Shown here: positions 1 through 7,836 of the stretch, piece by piece | Layout: each line of letters starts with the position of its first letter | Numbering within the stretch: position 1 is the stretch's first letter | Assembly: GCA_963789015.1 (NCBI GenBank) | Contig: CAWBIU010000001.1 | Location: 1,178,001-1,242,000 of the forward strand | Length of the DNA stretch: 64,000 bases | Direction: 5' to 3' | Source of the DNA: JAOPZW01 sp963789015 | GTDB taxonomy: Bacteria > Actinomycetota > Thermoleophilia > Solirubrobacterales > Solirubrobacteraceae | The notes under the pieces: model-generated | What the model was told of the DNA's origin: nothing | Database searches by the model: none | The model's input: only the letters and a program-made list of their open reading frames with translations | Translations under genes and position numbers: made by a program

Positions 1-629
1 TTGATCCACGTGCGCCCGGCGACCTTCAGGGTGAGGTCGGTGCCCTCGGCCTCGATGTGCAGCTCCTTCGCCTGCGCGAGGCGCGCGATGAGGCGGTCCT
101 GGAAGACGCGCAGCCCGCCCCACGCCTTGACCGGCTCGGCGCGGTCGAGGAACAGGGCGCCGGTCACGAAGGCCGAGAAGTCCTCGAGCGACATGCCCGC
201 CTGGGCGGCCAGCGCCTCGGTCGGCCACAGCGTCGAGCACCAGCGCTTGCGCATCGTCGCCTCGCGGATCGGCCGGCGCGCGAGCGCGTGGCGGGCGATC
301 AGCTCCGGGTCGATTCCGACGAGCTCGCGGACGTCGGCGGGCGCCTGGATGCCGAGCTGCTTGTCGGACTTGCGCGCCTCCTCGTAGGCGAGCTTGGAGA
401 CATCGTCGAGGTGGCGGTCGCGCGCGTGCTCGTAGAAGCCGCGCGCGGCGCCGGGCAGCTCGACGCGCAGGAGCGGCCACGCGTCGCGCTCGAGGATCGC
501 CCGCTGCAGCTCGAGCAGCAGCGGCGCGGCCAGCGACGTCGAGCGAACGAGGACGTGGTCGTCGGCCTCGACCTCGAGGCAGTAGCCGGCGAGCAGGTCG
601 GCGAAGCGCGCCGGATCGGGGCCGCTCAC
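1..629 (-). CDS. M29-family aminopeptidase, N-terminal part (cut by window edge)
   Basis: The first ~209 residues of a protein that resembles M29 metalloaminopeptidases (AmpS/PepS, 'thermophilic metalloprotease'), cytosolic exopeptidases that remove N-terminal residues. What can be seen is the family-type N-terminus: FADLLAGYCLEV near residue 8, VLVRSTSLAAPLL near 25 and a run ending in GTDLTLKVAGRTW at the edge. The metal ligands lie in the C-terminal half, outside the window. The GTG start overlaps the stop of the upstream 119-residue gene by four bases (GTGA), so the two are probably translationally coupled. Family assignment rests on the N-terminal half only. Confidence 0.72.
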   Translation of the reverse strand, partial: MSGPDPARFADLLAGYCLEVEADDHVLVRSTSLAAPLLLELQRAILERDAWPLLRVELPGAARGFYEHARDRHLDDVSKLAYEEARKSDKQLGIQAPADVRELVGIDPELIARHALARRPIREATMRKRWCSTLWPTEALAAQAGMSLEDFSAFVTGALFLDRAEPVKAWGGLRVFQDRLIARLAQAKELHIEAEGTDLTLKVAGRTWI

Positions 630-985
630 GGGGCCTGGAGCTCCGGGAAGTACTCGCCCAGATGCTCGCGCAGCGCGTCGCGCACGAAGCTCCGCTCATC
701 CTGCGTGGCCACCCGGAAGCGCATGAGCAGCGCCTTCTGGCCCTCCGTGGGGACCTCCGCGATCACCCAGCGGACGGCGAGCCGCTCGAACAGGAACTCG
801 ACCGCGCGCTGCCAAGCGTCCTCCTGCGAGAGCGGGCTGCCGCCCAGCGTGGCGGCGTACTCACGGCGCGTGGCGGGCGTCATCGAGCCGCGCAGCGTGA
901 GCACGTCGCCGCCCGGCGAGCGGTACTCGCTCGTCGGCGCCGTGAGCTTCTCGGCGCGCCCGCGGGCGCGGCTGCGCTTGCCCAT
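626..985 (-). CDS. conserved hypothetical protein, 119 aa
   Basis: I do not recognise a named domain. The product starts MGKRSRARGRAEKL, a basic tail, followed by a compact soluble segment with SPLSQEDAWQRAVEFLFERL and a C-terminus rich in charged residues (DERSFVRDALREHLGEYFPEL). It has no membrane segment or signal peptide. It overlaps the downstream aminopeptidase gene by four bases and ends 18 bp from the aldo/keto reductase gene on the same strand, so it is likely the first gene of a two-gene unit with the peptidase. Third-position G/C bias supports real coding. Confidence 0.7.
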   Translation of the reverse strand: MGKRSRARGRAEKLTAPTSEYRSPGGDVLTLRGSMTPATRREYAATLGGSPLSQEDAWQRAVEFLFERLAVRWVIAEVPTEGQKALLMRFRVATQDERSFVRDALREHLGEYFPELQAP

Positions 986-1003
986 GGTTGGTGTGTAGCA
1001 GGC

Positions 1004-1981
1004 TCAGTGCCCGAGCACCGGGTGGGGGACGTAGGGCTCCTCGAGCCGGGCGATCTCCTCGTCGGACAGTGAGAGCTGCTCGGCCGCGATCGCGTCGTCG
1101 AGGTGCTCCACCTTCGTCGCGCCGACGATCGGCGCGGTGACCCCGGGCTTGTGCAGCAGCCAGGCGAGCGCGATCTGGGCGGGCAGCACGCCGCGCTCGC
1201 CCGCCACCTCGACGACGCGGTCGATGACCTCCCAGCCCGACGGGCTCCCGTACATGTTCTCGGCGAAGTGGTCGCTCTCCGCGCGCGTCGTGCGCTGCTC
1301 GCCGTCGCGCGTGCGCGAGCCGGTCAGCCAGCCGCGGGCGAGCGGGCTCCAGGGCAGCACGCCGACGCCCTCGGCGCGGCAGTACGGGAGCATCTCGCGC
1401 TCCTCCTCGCGGTAGATGAGGTTGAGGTGGTTCTGCATCGAGACGAACCGCGTCCAGCCGTGGAGGTCGGCGACGTACTGGGCCTTGACGAACTGCCAGG
1501 CCGACATGCTGCTCGCGCCGATGTAGCGCGCCTTGCCCGCCTTGATCACGTCGTGCAGCGCCTCCATCGTCTCCTCGATCGGCGTGCGCGGATCCCAGCG
1601 GTGGATCTGGTAGAGGTCGACGTAGTCCATCTCCAGGCGTGCCAGCGACGCGTCGATGGCCGACATGACGTGGCGCCGGGACAGGCCGCGGCCGTTGGGC
1701 CCCGGCGTCATCTGGCCGTTGACCTTCGTCGCCACGACGACCTCGTCGCGCGGCACGAGGCGGTTGAGCAGCCGGCCGGTGGCGATCTCGCTGGCCCCGT
1801 CGGAGTAGACGTCGGCGGTGTCGAAGAAGGTGATGCCGCCATCGAGCGCGCGGCGCACGAAGGGCTCCGTCGCCTCCTCGTCCAGGACCCACGGGCGGTC
1901 GGACCCGGTCCCGTAGCTCATCATGCCCAGGCACACGCGCGAGACGTGCAGGCCGCTGTTGCCGAGACGCGTCTGATCCAT
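1004..1981 (-). CDS. aldo/keto reductase
   Basis: NAD(P)H-dependent carbonyl reductase of the AKR fold (TIM barrel), 325 residues, the usual length. The catalytic tetrad is visible: Asp54 and Tyr59 in FFDTADVYSDG, Lys86 in VVVATKVNG, and His126 in YVDLYQIHRWD. The C-terminal cofactor region APIVGATKVEHLDDAI is also present. It resembles the YajO/Gcy-like 'general stress' clade with broad aldehyde/ketone substrates; the physiological substrate cannot be read from sequence. The ATG is preceded by a GGAGG Shine-Dalgarno, unlike most genes here. It is divergent from the MBL-fold gene at 2050. Confidence 0.93.
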   Translation of the reverse strand: MDQTRLGNSGLHVSRVCLGMMSYGTGSDRPWVLDEEATEPFVRRALDGGITFFDTADVYSDGASEIATGRLLNRLVPRDEVVVATKVNGQMTPGPNGRGLSRRHVMSAIDASLARLEMDYVDLYQIHRWDPRTPIEETMEALHDVIKAGKARYIGASSMSAWQFVKAQYVADLHGWTRFVSMQNHLNLIYREEEREMLPYCRAEGVGVLPWSPLARGWLTGSRTRDGEQRTTRAESDHFAENMYGSPSGWEVIDRVVEVAGERGVLPAQIALAWLLHKPGVTAPIVGATKVEHLDDAIAAEQLSLSDEEIARLEEPYVPHPVLGH

Positions 1982-1982
1982 T

Positions 1983-1995
1983 GGAGGCTCCCTCC
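1983..1995 (-). promoter_or_regulatory. Shine-Dalgarno in a small hairpin before the aldo/keto reductase
   Basis: Reading the minus strand, GGAGG-GAG-CCTCC-A precedes the ATG. The GGAGG is a good ribosome binding site, and the CCTCC directly before the start can pair with it (5-bp stem, 3-nt loop). That could dampen translation initiation. The pairing is seen directly; any effect is inference. Confidence 0.4.
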
Positions 1996-2033
1996 GATTC
2001 GAGTTCGAGCGCTCCCTATTACCCGACTCGACG

Positions 2034-2039
2034 TATCGT
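2034..2039 (+). promoter_or_regulatory. -10-like TATCGT, MBL-fold gene
   Basis: TATCGT lies 10 bases before the ATG at 2050 and no Shine-Dalgarno is present, which fits a leaderless or near-leaderless transcript and supports 2050 over the upstream TTG at 1981 as the start. Confidence 0.4.
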
Positions 2040-2049
2040 GGCGCCCGGC

Positions 2050-3066
2050 ATGGTCTCCCCAGGACAGCGACGCGAGGTGGGACGCGGCGAGCGCGTGCTG
2101 CCCGGCGTGTGGCGGCTGCGCCTCCCGCTGCCCATCCCGGGCATCCCGCACTGCAACGCGTGGGCGGTCGCCGCGGGCGACGGAGTCGTCCTCTTCGACT
2201 GCGGGATGCACGAGCCCGGCTCGCTCGCCCACCTCGAGCGCGCGCTGGACCAGGTCAACCTGCGCCTGGAGCACGTGCGCCTGCTCGTGTGCACCCACGC
2301 GCACATGGACCACTACGGCCAGGCGGCGACGATCGTCGAGCGCACGGGCTGCGAGCTGTGGATGCACCCCGACCACGAGCACATGTCCCGCACGGCCTCC
2401 GATCCCGACGCGGCGCTCGCCGCGCGCCTGGAGATCGCGCGCCAGGGCGGTGTGCCCGAGGCGCCGCTGCAGGCGTGGGCGCAGGCGCGCGGCGAGGCGG
2501 GCAGCGGGATCGCGTCGTTGATCGAGCCCCACCGGCCGCTGCTGCCCGGCGTCGAGGTGCGCACCGACCTCGGCCCGTGGCTCGTCATCGAGACCCCCGG
2601 CCACGCGCCGTCGCACGTGTGCCTGTTCCAGCCCGAGCGGCGCCTGCTGATCAGCGGCGACCACCTGCTCGGGCGGGTCTCGCTCTACTACGACTTCGGC
2701 TACACGCCCGATCCGGTCGGCGAGTTCCTGGCCTCGCTCGAGCGCATCGAGGCCTTCGGCCCGCGCCTGTGCCTGCCCGGCCACGGGCGCACGTTCGCGG
2801 ACGTCGGCGCGCACATCGACGCCAACCGCGCGCTCGTCGCCGAGCGGCTCGAGCGGCTGCTCGGAATCCTCCGCGAGAAGGGCCCGGTCAGCGCCTTCGA
2901 CGCGATCCCGGGCATCCACGGCGAGGCGCCGACGCCGGCCCATGTCGCCTGGTGGCTGCAGGAGACGATGTGCTATCTGCGCCACCTCGAGGTCACGGGC
3001 CGGGCGGTGCGCGAGCCCGACGGCGACGGCGCGGCCGAGCGTTGGCGCGCCGCCGCTGACCGGTGA
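2050..3066 (+). CDS. MBL-fold metallo-hydrolase
   Basis: Metallo-beta-lactamase-fold hydrolase of the glyoxalase II-like clade, 338 residues from this start. The zinc motif HxHxDH is at residues 83-88 (THAHMDHYG), further ligands are in ETPGHAPSH and ISGDHLLGR, and the late motif LPGHGRTF is present. An alpha-helical C-terminal domain (PTPAHVAWWLQETMCYLRHLE) resembles the wing seen in LACTB2-like hydrolases that act on thioesters or phosphoesters. No signal peptide, so cytosolic. The start at 2050 was preferred over the TTG at 1981 because the latter would run back into the divergent reductase start. Confidence 0.88.
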   Translation: MVSPGQRREVGRGERVLPGVWRLRLPLPIPGIPHCNAWAVAAGDGVVLFDCGMHEPGSLAHLERALDQVNLRLEHVRLLVCTHAHMDHYGQAATIVERTGCELWMHPDHEHMSRTASDPDAALAARLEIARQGGVPEAPLQAWAQARGEAGSGIASLIEPHRPLLPGVEVRTDLGPWLVIETPGHAPSHVCLFQPERRLLISGDHLLGRVSLYYDFGYTPDPVGEFLASLERIEAFGPRLCLPGHGRTFADVGAHIDANRALVAERLERLLGILREKGPVSAFDAIPGIHGEAPTPAHVAWWLQETMCYLRHLEVTGRAVREPDGDGAAERWRAAADR

Positions 3067-3082
3067 CCGCGGCACGACGGCC

Positions 3083-3088
3083 TACGAT
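3083..3088 (+). promoter_or_regulatory. -10-like TACGAT, metF
   Basis: TACGAT sits six bases before the GTG at 3095 with no Shine-Dalgarno, the spacing expected for a leaderless transcript starting at the G of GTG. Confidence 0.45.
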
Positions 3089-3094
3089 GTCGCC

Positions 3095-4045
3095 GTGCGC
3101 ATCGACGATCTCCTCAAGGAGACCGGCCGTCCGGTGTTCTCCTTCGAGTTCTTCCCGCCGAAGACCGAGGAGGGCCTGGCCAACCTGTTCTCGGCGGTCG
3201 GCGAGCTGCGGCCGCTGCGCCCCGACTACGTCTCGGTGACCTACGGCGCGGGCGGCAGCACGGCGTCGAAGACGATCGAGATCGTCCACCGCATCAAGGA
3301 GGACTACGGCATCGAGGCGATGCCCCACTTCACCTGCGTGGGCTCGACGGTCGAGGAGCTGCGCGGCCGGCTCGACGAGATGGGCTCGGTCGGGATCGAC
3401 AACGTGCTCGCGCTGCGCGGCGACCCGCCCGCCGGCCAGGAGGAGTGGACGAAGACGCCGGGCGGGCTGGAGTTCTCGCGCCAGCTCGTCGAGCTGATCC
3501 GCGGCGACTACCCGTTCAGCATCGGCGCCGCGTGCTTCCCCGAGACGCACATCCACGCGACGAGCGCCGAGGACGACCTCCACTACCTGCGCGAGAAGGT
3601 CGAGGCGGGCGCGGGCTTCCTGATCACGCAGCTGTTCTTCGACAACGCGCTGTACTTCGACTTCGTCCGTCGCACGCGCGACGTCGGCATCGACGTGCCG
3701 ATCGTGCCTGGGATCATGCCGATCACGAACGTCAAGCAGCTCGAGCGCATCACCTCGCTGTGCGGCGCGACGATCCCCAGCCGCCTGCGCCGCGAGCTGC
3801 ACTCGCGCTCCGACCAGCCCGACGCGGTGCACGACTTCGGCGTGGCGTACGCGACGCTGCAGTGCGCCGAGCTGCTGAGCACGGGCGCGCCCGGCATCCA
3901 CTTCTACACGCTGAACCGCTCGCAGGCGACGCGGGCGATCCTCAGCGCGCTGAAGCTGCTGCGCCCGTGGGAGAGCGGCTTCTACGGCTCGAGCTCGATG
4001 TCGAGCTTCTCGGCGACGGCCGGGCTGCCGTCCGGGCGCTCGTAG
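3095..4045 (+). CDS. metF: methylenetetrahydrofolate reductase
   Basis: Flavin-dependent reduction of 5,10-methylene-THF to 5-methyl-THF, feeding methionine synthesis. The MetF TIM barrel is complete: FSFEFFPPKTEEG with the catalytic Glu near residue 18, VSVTYGAGGST, DNVLALRGDPP, the FAD region GAACFPETH, LITQLFFDN, and VPGIMPITN. The usual end LNRSQATRAIL is followed by about 28 extra residues that run 64 bp into the convergent small gene at 3982-4263. The GTG start follows a TACGAT hexamer directly; longer starts would run into the upstream gene. Confidence 0.95.
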   Translation: MRIDDLLKETGRPVFSFEFFPPKTEEGLANLFSAVGELRPLRPDYVSVTYGAGGSTASKTIEIVHRIKEDYGIEAMPHFTCVGSTVEELRGRLDEMGSVGIDNVLALRGDPPAGQEEWTKTPGGLEFSRQLVELIRGDYPFSIGAACFPETHIHATSAEDDLHYLREKVEAGAGFLITQLFFDNALYFDFVRRTRDVGIDVPIVPGIMPITNVKQLERITSLCGATIPSRLRRELHSRSDQPDAVHDFGVAYATLQCAELLSTGAPGIHFYTLNRSQATRAILSALKLLRPWESGFYGSSSMSSFSATAGLPSGRS

Positions 4046-4263
4046 CGCACGTCGACCGAGTCGTCCTGGCGATAGGTCCCGACGCCCCACGCGCCGAGGA
4101 ACCAGCGCCAGCCGCTGATGCGGTCCTTTCGCAGCTCGCGCGGGAAGACGAGCGCGCCCTCCTCGACGACGTAGTCGCGGCCGAGCTCCTGGCGCACGCC
4201 GTTGAGGTAGACCTGGAACGGGGACCGCACGCCGGGCGGGACGCGGACGCGGGAGTGGGCCAT
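3982..4263 (-). CDS. conserved hypothetical protein, 93 aa
   Basis: A small soluble protein, MAHSRVRVPPGVRSPFQV onward, with a beta-rich look: VYLNGVRQELGRDY, EGALVFPREL, SGWRWFLGAWGVG, VDVRYERPDG. I do not know a function; similar small proteins occur in actinobacteria. It is convergent with metF and their 3' ends overlap by 64 bp, so the two transcripts are partly antisense. The coding frame keeps strong G/C third positions across the overlap on this strand too. Confidence 0.68.
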   Translation of the reverse strand: MAHSRVRVPPGVRSPFQVYLNGVRQELGRDYVVEEGALVFPRELRKDRISGWRWFLGAWGVGTYRQDDSVDVRYERPDGSPAVAEKLDIELEP

Positions 4264-4320
4264 CGCGGCATGATGGCAGCGCCGCAGCGAGGATCCTCCG
4301 CGCACGTCCCCTCCGGGGCG

Positions 4321-4326
4321 TACCCT
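4321..4326 (+). promoter_or_regulatory. -10-like TACCCT, YgjP-like gene
   Basis: TACCCT lies nine bases before the GTG at 4336, no Shine-Dalgarno. This decided the start over the ATG codons at 4270 and 4273. Confidence 0.42.
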
Positions 4327-4335
4327 GCCCACGCC

Positions 4336-5004
4336 GTGTCCGCCGAGCTCCTCTACTCCGTGCGACGCTCCACCCGGGCCCGTCGCGTACGCGTGTCGGT
4401 CGACCCCCGCGTCGGGGTGCAGGTCGTGCTGCCCCAGCGCGCGGCGCGCCGCGAGGCCGCCGCCGCGGTGGCCGAGCTGCGCCCGTGGATCGAGCGCCGG
4501 CTGGCCGAGGCGGCCGCCGCCCGCGCGCGCCTGGCGGGCGAGCCGGGCACCGTGCCCTACCTCGGCGCCGCGCTGCGCGTCCTGCCCGAGGACGGCCGCA
4601 CCCGGGTCCATCGCCGCGGGGACGAGCTGCTCGTTCCGGCCGCGGGGCCCGCGGTCGCGCTCGAGCGCTGGTACCGCCGCGCCGCGCGCGAGGAGATCGC
4701 CCTGCGCCTGGGGCCGGTGACCGCGGCGCTCGGCCGCCGCCACGCCGGGCTGACGATCCGCAATCAGCGCACGCGCTGGGGCAGCTGCTCGGCCAACGGC
4801 ACGATGAGCTTCAACTGGCGGCTGCTGCTCGCCCCCGAGCCCGTGCTCGACTACGTCATCTGGCACGAGGCCTGCCACCTCGTCGTCATGGACCACTCGG
4901 CCGGGTTCTGGTCGCTGCTCGAGCGCCACCTGCCCGGCTTCCGCGGCCCGCAGGGCTGGCTGCGCACCAACGGCTCGGCGCTCCACCTCCCCGAGGTCAG
5001 CTGA
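4336..5004 (+). CDS. YgjP-like M48-type metallopeptidase (DUF45)
   Basis: Resembles the YgjP/DUF45 zinc-metallopeptidase family (SprT/WLM-like), 222 residues. The hallmark segments are RTRWGSCSANGTMSFNW followed by the zinc motif HEACH (IWHEACHLVVMDHS) and the downstream Trp/Leu-rich SAGFWSLLERHLPGF. The N-terminal half carries the usual beta-hairpin repeats (VRVSVDPRVGVQVVLP). In other bacteria the gene often sits near restriction or repair genes; here neighbours give no such hint. Convergent with the 111-residue gene, 8-bp overlap. Confidence 0.85.
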   Translation: MSAELLYSVRRSTRARRVRVSVDPRVGVQVVLPQRAARREAAAAVAELRPWIERRLAEAAAARARLAGEPGTVPYLGAALRVLPEDGRTRVHRRGDELLVPAAGPAVALERWYRRAAREEIALRLGPVTAALGRRHAGLTIRNQRTRWGSCSANGTMSFNWRLLLAPEPVLDYVIWHEACHLVVMDHSAGFWSLLERHLPGFRGPQGWLRTNGSALHLPEVS

Positions 5005-5332
5005 GCGCGCGGCGCAGCGCGTCGTAGGCGGTCTCGCCGGGCGCGCGCTCGACGAGCCGGCGGCGCCAGCGCCCGGTGTACGCCTCGGCCGAGCCGTCGC
5101 CGCGCACGTCGACGCCGCCGCGCACGCCGCGCGGGCCGGCGAGCTCGCCGCGGACGGCGACCTGGGCGACCGCGTCGTAGGTGCGCGACAGACCGCGCTC
5201 GGTGCCGCGGCGCTCCGTGCGCTGCAGCGCGTCGAGGCGCCGCTCGAGCGCGCCCAGCGCGGCGCCGAGGTCGTCGAAGCGCTCGCGCTCGGTCGCGCCG
5301 CGACGCCGGACGGTGATCGTGTAGCGGGCCAC
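4997..5332 (-). CDS. conserved hypothetical protein, 111 aa
   Basis: No named domain recognised. The sequence opens MARYTITVRRRGATERERF and contains a long charged helical segment (LGAALGALERRLDALQRTERRG), then a Gly/Arg-rich beta-looking half ending ETAYDALRRALS. No signal peptide or membrane segment. It is divergent from the methyltransferase gene at 5366, with 33 bp between starts, so the two may share control. Confidence 0.62.
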   Translation of the reverse strand: MARYTITVRRRGATERERFDDLGAALGALERRLDALQRTERRGTERGLSRTYDAVAQVAVRGELAGPRGVRGGVDVRGDGSAEAYTGRWRRRLVERAPGETAYDALRRALS

Positions 5333-5365
5333 CGGGCGGCAGCGTACGCGTCAGAATCACGCGCC

Positions 5366-5950
5366 GTGAACCGGGACCGCCGCAGCTTCCTCGACGAGCT
5401 CATGGCGGCGAGCCGCGACCACGACGCGCGTCAGCCCGACCGCCTCGCGCGCTGGCGCAACCTCGAGCCCGAGACCGCGGCGATGCTCGCCGTGCTCGTC
5501 CGCGCCACGGCGGCGCGGCGCCTGCTCGAGATCGGCACCTCCAACGGCTACTCGGCGATCTGGCTGGGCGACGCCGTGCAGGGCGCCGGGGGCTCGGTGC
5601 TGAGCATCGAGATCGATCCCGAGCGCGCGCGGGCCGGTCGCGAGAACATCGCCGCGGCCGGCCTGGAGGAGACCGTCGAGGTGCGCGTCGCCGATGCCGG
5701 CGAGGTGCTGCGCGGCTTCGGCGACGGCGAGTGGGACTTCGTTCTGCTCGACAGCGAGCGCGAGCCGTACGCCGGCTACTGGCAGGACCTCGTGCGCACG
5801 CTCGCGCCCGGCGGGCTGCTCGTGGTCGATAACGCGCGCTCCCACGCCCACGAGCTCGCGGAGTTCCGCGAGCTCGTGGAGGGCGACACGCGCGTGCTGT
5901 CGTCGCTCGTGCCGATCGGCGCCGGGGTGCTGATGATCGTGCGCGCCTAA
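5366..5950 (+). CDS. class I O-methyltransferase
   Basis: SAM-dependent methyltransferase of the YrrM / catechol O-methyltransferase-like group, 194 residues. Motif I is LLEIGTSNGYSAIWLG (residues ~53-68), the acidic end of strand 2 is VLSIEIDPERA, and the catalytic/metal region is FVLLDSEREPYAGYW then GGLLVVDNARSH, where the family has D and N ligands for a divalent metal. Substrate unknown. CAGAAT nine bases before the GTG is a plausible -10 element. Its 3' end overlaps the convergent exporter gene by four bases. Confidence 0.88.
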   Translation: MNRDRRSFLDELMAASRDHDARQPDRLARWRNLEPETAAMLAVLVRATAARRLLEIGTSNGYSAIWLGDAVQGAGGSVLSIEIDPERARAGRENIAAAGLEETVEVRVADAGEVLRGFGDGEWDFVLLDSEREPYAGYWQDLVRTLAPGGLLVVDNARSHAHELAEFRELVEGDTRVLSSLVPIGAGVLMIVRA

Positions 5951-7479
5951 GCGCGAGCGGGGACCACGGCGGGCGCTCCCGCCGCCTTCGGGGCCCGGCC
6001 GCTCGGGAGGCGCAGCAGCACGAGCAGCGCCCCGGCCAGCGCGACGATGGCGGCAGCGGTGAGGCCCAGGCCGAGCGCCTCGGTGAAGGCGTGCCCGGCG
6101 CCGGTGGCGATGTCGCGACCGGCGCTGCCGCCGACCTGCTCGGCGACGGCGTGGGCGGCGCCGACCGACTCGGCGGCGGGGCCAGGGCTGCCGGTCATGT
6201 CGTTCGTGTAGGCGGTGCCGATGATCGAGCCGATCACGGCCACGCCGAGCGCGCCGCCGACCTGGCGGGTGACGTCGCTCATCGCCGATCCGACGCCGGC
6301 CTTGGCCTCGGGCACCGCGCTCATCACCGAGGCGGTGGCGGGGGCCATCGCGAAGCCCATCGACAGCGCGAGGCCGAACGTGACGAGCCCGAGCAGCGAC
6401 GGGGCCATGTCCGTGGTCCAGGCCAGGCTCGTGCTCAGGACCGCCGCAACGCCGATCAGGCCGCCGGCGATGACGCGCGGCCGTCCCACATGCTCGACCA
6501 GGCGGTTGGAGGCGCCCGAGCCGACGACGAGGCCGAGGGCGAGCGGCAGCATCGACGCGCCGGCCTCCAGCGCGCTGTAGCCGTGCGCGAACTGCAGGTA
6601 CTGCGTGAAGGCGAAGACGCTGCCCATCATCGCGAAGAACACGAGCCCGACGCCGACGGAGGCGACGGTGAAGCTCGGGTTGGCGAAGAACTTCAGCGGC
6701 AGCATCGGCGAGGCGACCCTGCGCTCCCACGCCACGAAGGCGACGGCGAGCACCGCGGCGGCGCCGAAGCAGCCGAGCACGAGCGGATCGGTCCAGCCGC
6801 GCGGCGTGGCCTCGATGATCGCGAAGACCAGCGCGGTGAGCATCGCGACCGACAGGCCGGCGCCGGGCAGGTCGAACGCTCCGGGCTTGGGGTCGCGACT
6901 CTCGGGGACGAGCACGTACCCGGCGACGAGGGCGAGGACGACGATCGGCACGTTGAGCCAGAAGACCGAGGCCCAGGAGAAGTACTCGAGCAGCAGGCCG
7001 CCGACGAACGGGCCGAGCCCGATGCCGACGCCGGCGATGGCGGTCCAGATCCCGATCGCCTTGCCGCGCTCCTCGCGAGGGAAGACGTCCATGATCACCG
7101 ACAGCGTCGCCGGCATGATCATCGCGCCGCCGATGCCCATCGCCGCGCGCAGGACGATCAGCTGGTTCGCATCCTGGGCGAACGCGGCGAGCACGCTCGC
7201 TGCACCGAACAGGACGAGCCCGGACTGCAGCGCCCGCTTGCGGCCGAAGCGGTCGCCGAGCGTGCCCATCGTGAGCAGGACGCCGGCGAACGAGAGCAGG
7301 TAGGCGTCGACGATCCACTGAAGCGTCGAGCCGGAGGCCGAGAAGTGCGTCTGCAGCGTCGGCAGGGCGACGTTGAGGACGGTGTTGTCGAGCCCGATGA
7401 TGAGCAGGCTGAGCGACAGGACGGCGAGCGTCTTCCAGCGCCGGGCGTACGCCCTGGCATCGATGGTGTCCGGCTGCAT
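5947..7479 (-). CDS. MFS transporter, DHA2 (EmrB/QacA) family
   Basis: Proton-driven multidrug exporter with about 14 membrane helices, 510 residues, typical for DHA2. Seen: first helix LSLLIIGLDNTVLNVALPTLQ (motif D1), DRFGRKRAL (motif A loop 2-3), motif C-like GPFVGGLLLEYFSWASVFWLN, and a long run of hydrophobic segments to residue ~495. It is preceded by a GGAGG ribosome site and lies 24 bp behind a small gene on the same strand, suggesting a two-gene operon. No adjacent TetR-type regulator. Confidence 0.93.
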   Translation of the reverse strand: MQPDTIDARAYARRWKTLAVLSLSLLIIGLDNTVLNVALPTLQTHFSASGSTLQWIVDAYLLSFAGVLLTMGTLGDRFGRKRALQSGLVLFGAASVLAAFAQDANQLIVLRAAMGIGGAMIMPATLSVIMDVFPREERGKAIGIWTAIAGVGIGLGPFVGGLLLEYFSWASVFWLNVPIVVLALVAGYVLVPESRDPKPGAFDLPGAGLSVAMLTALVFAIIEATPRGWTDPLVLGCFGAAAVLAVAFVAWERRVASPMLPLKFFANPSFTVASVGVGLVFFAMMGSVFAFTQYLQFAHGYSALEAGASMLPLALGLVVGSGASNRLVEHVGRPRVIAGGLIGVAAVLSTSLAWTTDMAPSLLGLVTFGLALSMGFAMAPATASVMSAVPEAKAGVGSAMSDVTRQVGGALGVAVIGSIIGTAYTNDMTGSPGPAAESVGAAHAVAEQVGGSAGRDIATGAGHAFTEALGLGLTAAAIVALAGALLVLLRLPSGRAPKAAGAPAVVPARA

Positions 7480-7503
7480 GGGGTCCTCCGATCGTCGGTC
7501 GGG

Positions 7504-7746
7504 TCAGGGAATGCGCACGTCGCGCACGCGGACGGCCTGGGTGCGCTCCGCGACGTAGGCGGGCAGCAGGCCGAGGGCCGCCGGCGCGTCGGAGGCCTCG
7601 ACCCGCCACGTCAGCGTGTGCTCGCCGCTCAGGCAGGTCGAGGCCACGGGCCGCCCGCGGAGCGGGCTGTCGACCCCGCCCCAGGCCGCGAACGCGGCCG
7701 CGCACTCGGCGGCGGCGTGTCGGTGCTGGAGCAGGAAGGACGGCAT
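7504..7746 (-). CDS. conserved hypothetical protein, 80 aa
   Basis: Starts MPSFLLQHRHAAAECAAAF and ends AERTQAVRVRDVRIP. The alternation of a short strand, an Ala-rich helix, HTLTWRVEAS and a closing strand suggests a small ferredoxin-like (dimeric alpha/beta barrel) fold, but I do not recognise a defined family. The internal ATG at 7746 was chosen over 7779, since the extra residues are unlike a conserved N-terminus. It lies just upstream of the exporter gene and is probably co-transcribed with it. Confidence 0.6.
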   Translation of the reverse strand: MPSFLLQHRHAAAECAAAFAAWGGVDSPLRGRPVASTCLSGEHTLTWRVEASDAPAALGLLPAYVAERTQAVRVRDVRIP

Positions 7747-7822
7747 GGGGCAAGCCTCGTCCTCCGCAGCCGGGCGCACATCAGGGACCGCCCCTCATCC
7801 CCGCCCCTGAGCCGGGCCGGGT

Positions 7823-7828
7823 TATGCT
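7823..7828 (+). promoter_or_regulatory. -10-like TATGCT, LuxR-type ATPase
   Basis: TATGCT is followed by eight bases and the GTG at 7837; no Shine-Dalgarno. This anchors the start of the large regulator. Confidence 0.45.
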
Positions 7829-7836
7829 CGCCCAGG

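Noticed and set aside
1004..5332. Plus- and minus-strand long frames opposite the reductase, MBL and metF genes
   Set aside because: Arg/Ala/Gly-rich antisense frames caused by high GC; the opposite frames carry catalytic motifs.
6091..7836. Long open frame upstream of and joined to the LuxR-type ATPase, antisense to the exporter
   Set aside because: It has Gly/Ala/Arg-rich, repeat-like composition typical of an antisense frame in GC-rich DNA, while the exporter on the other strand has clear motifs. The true start is the GTG at 7837.
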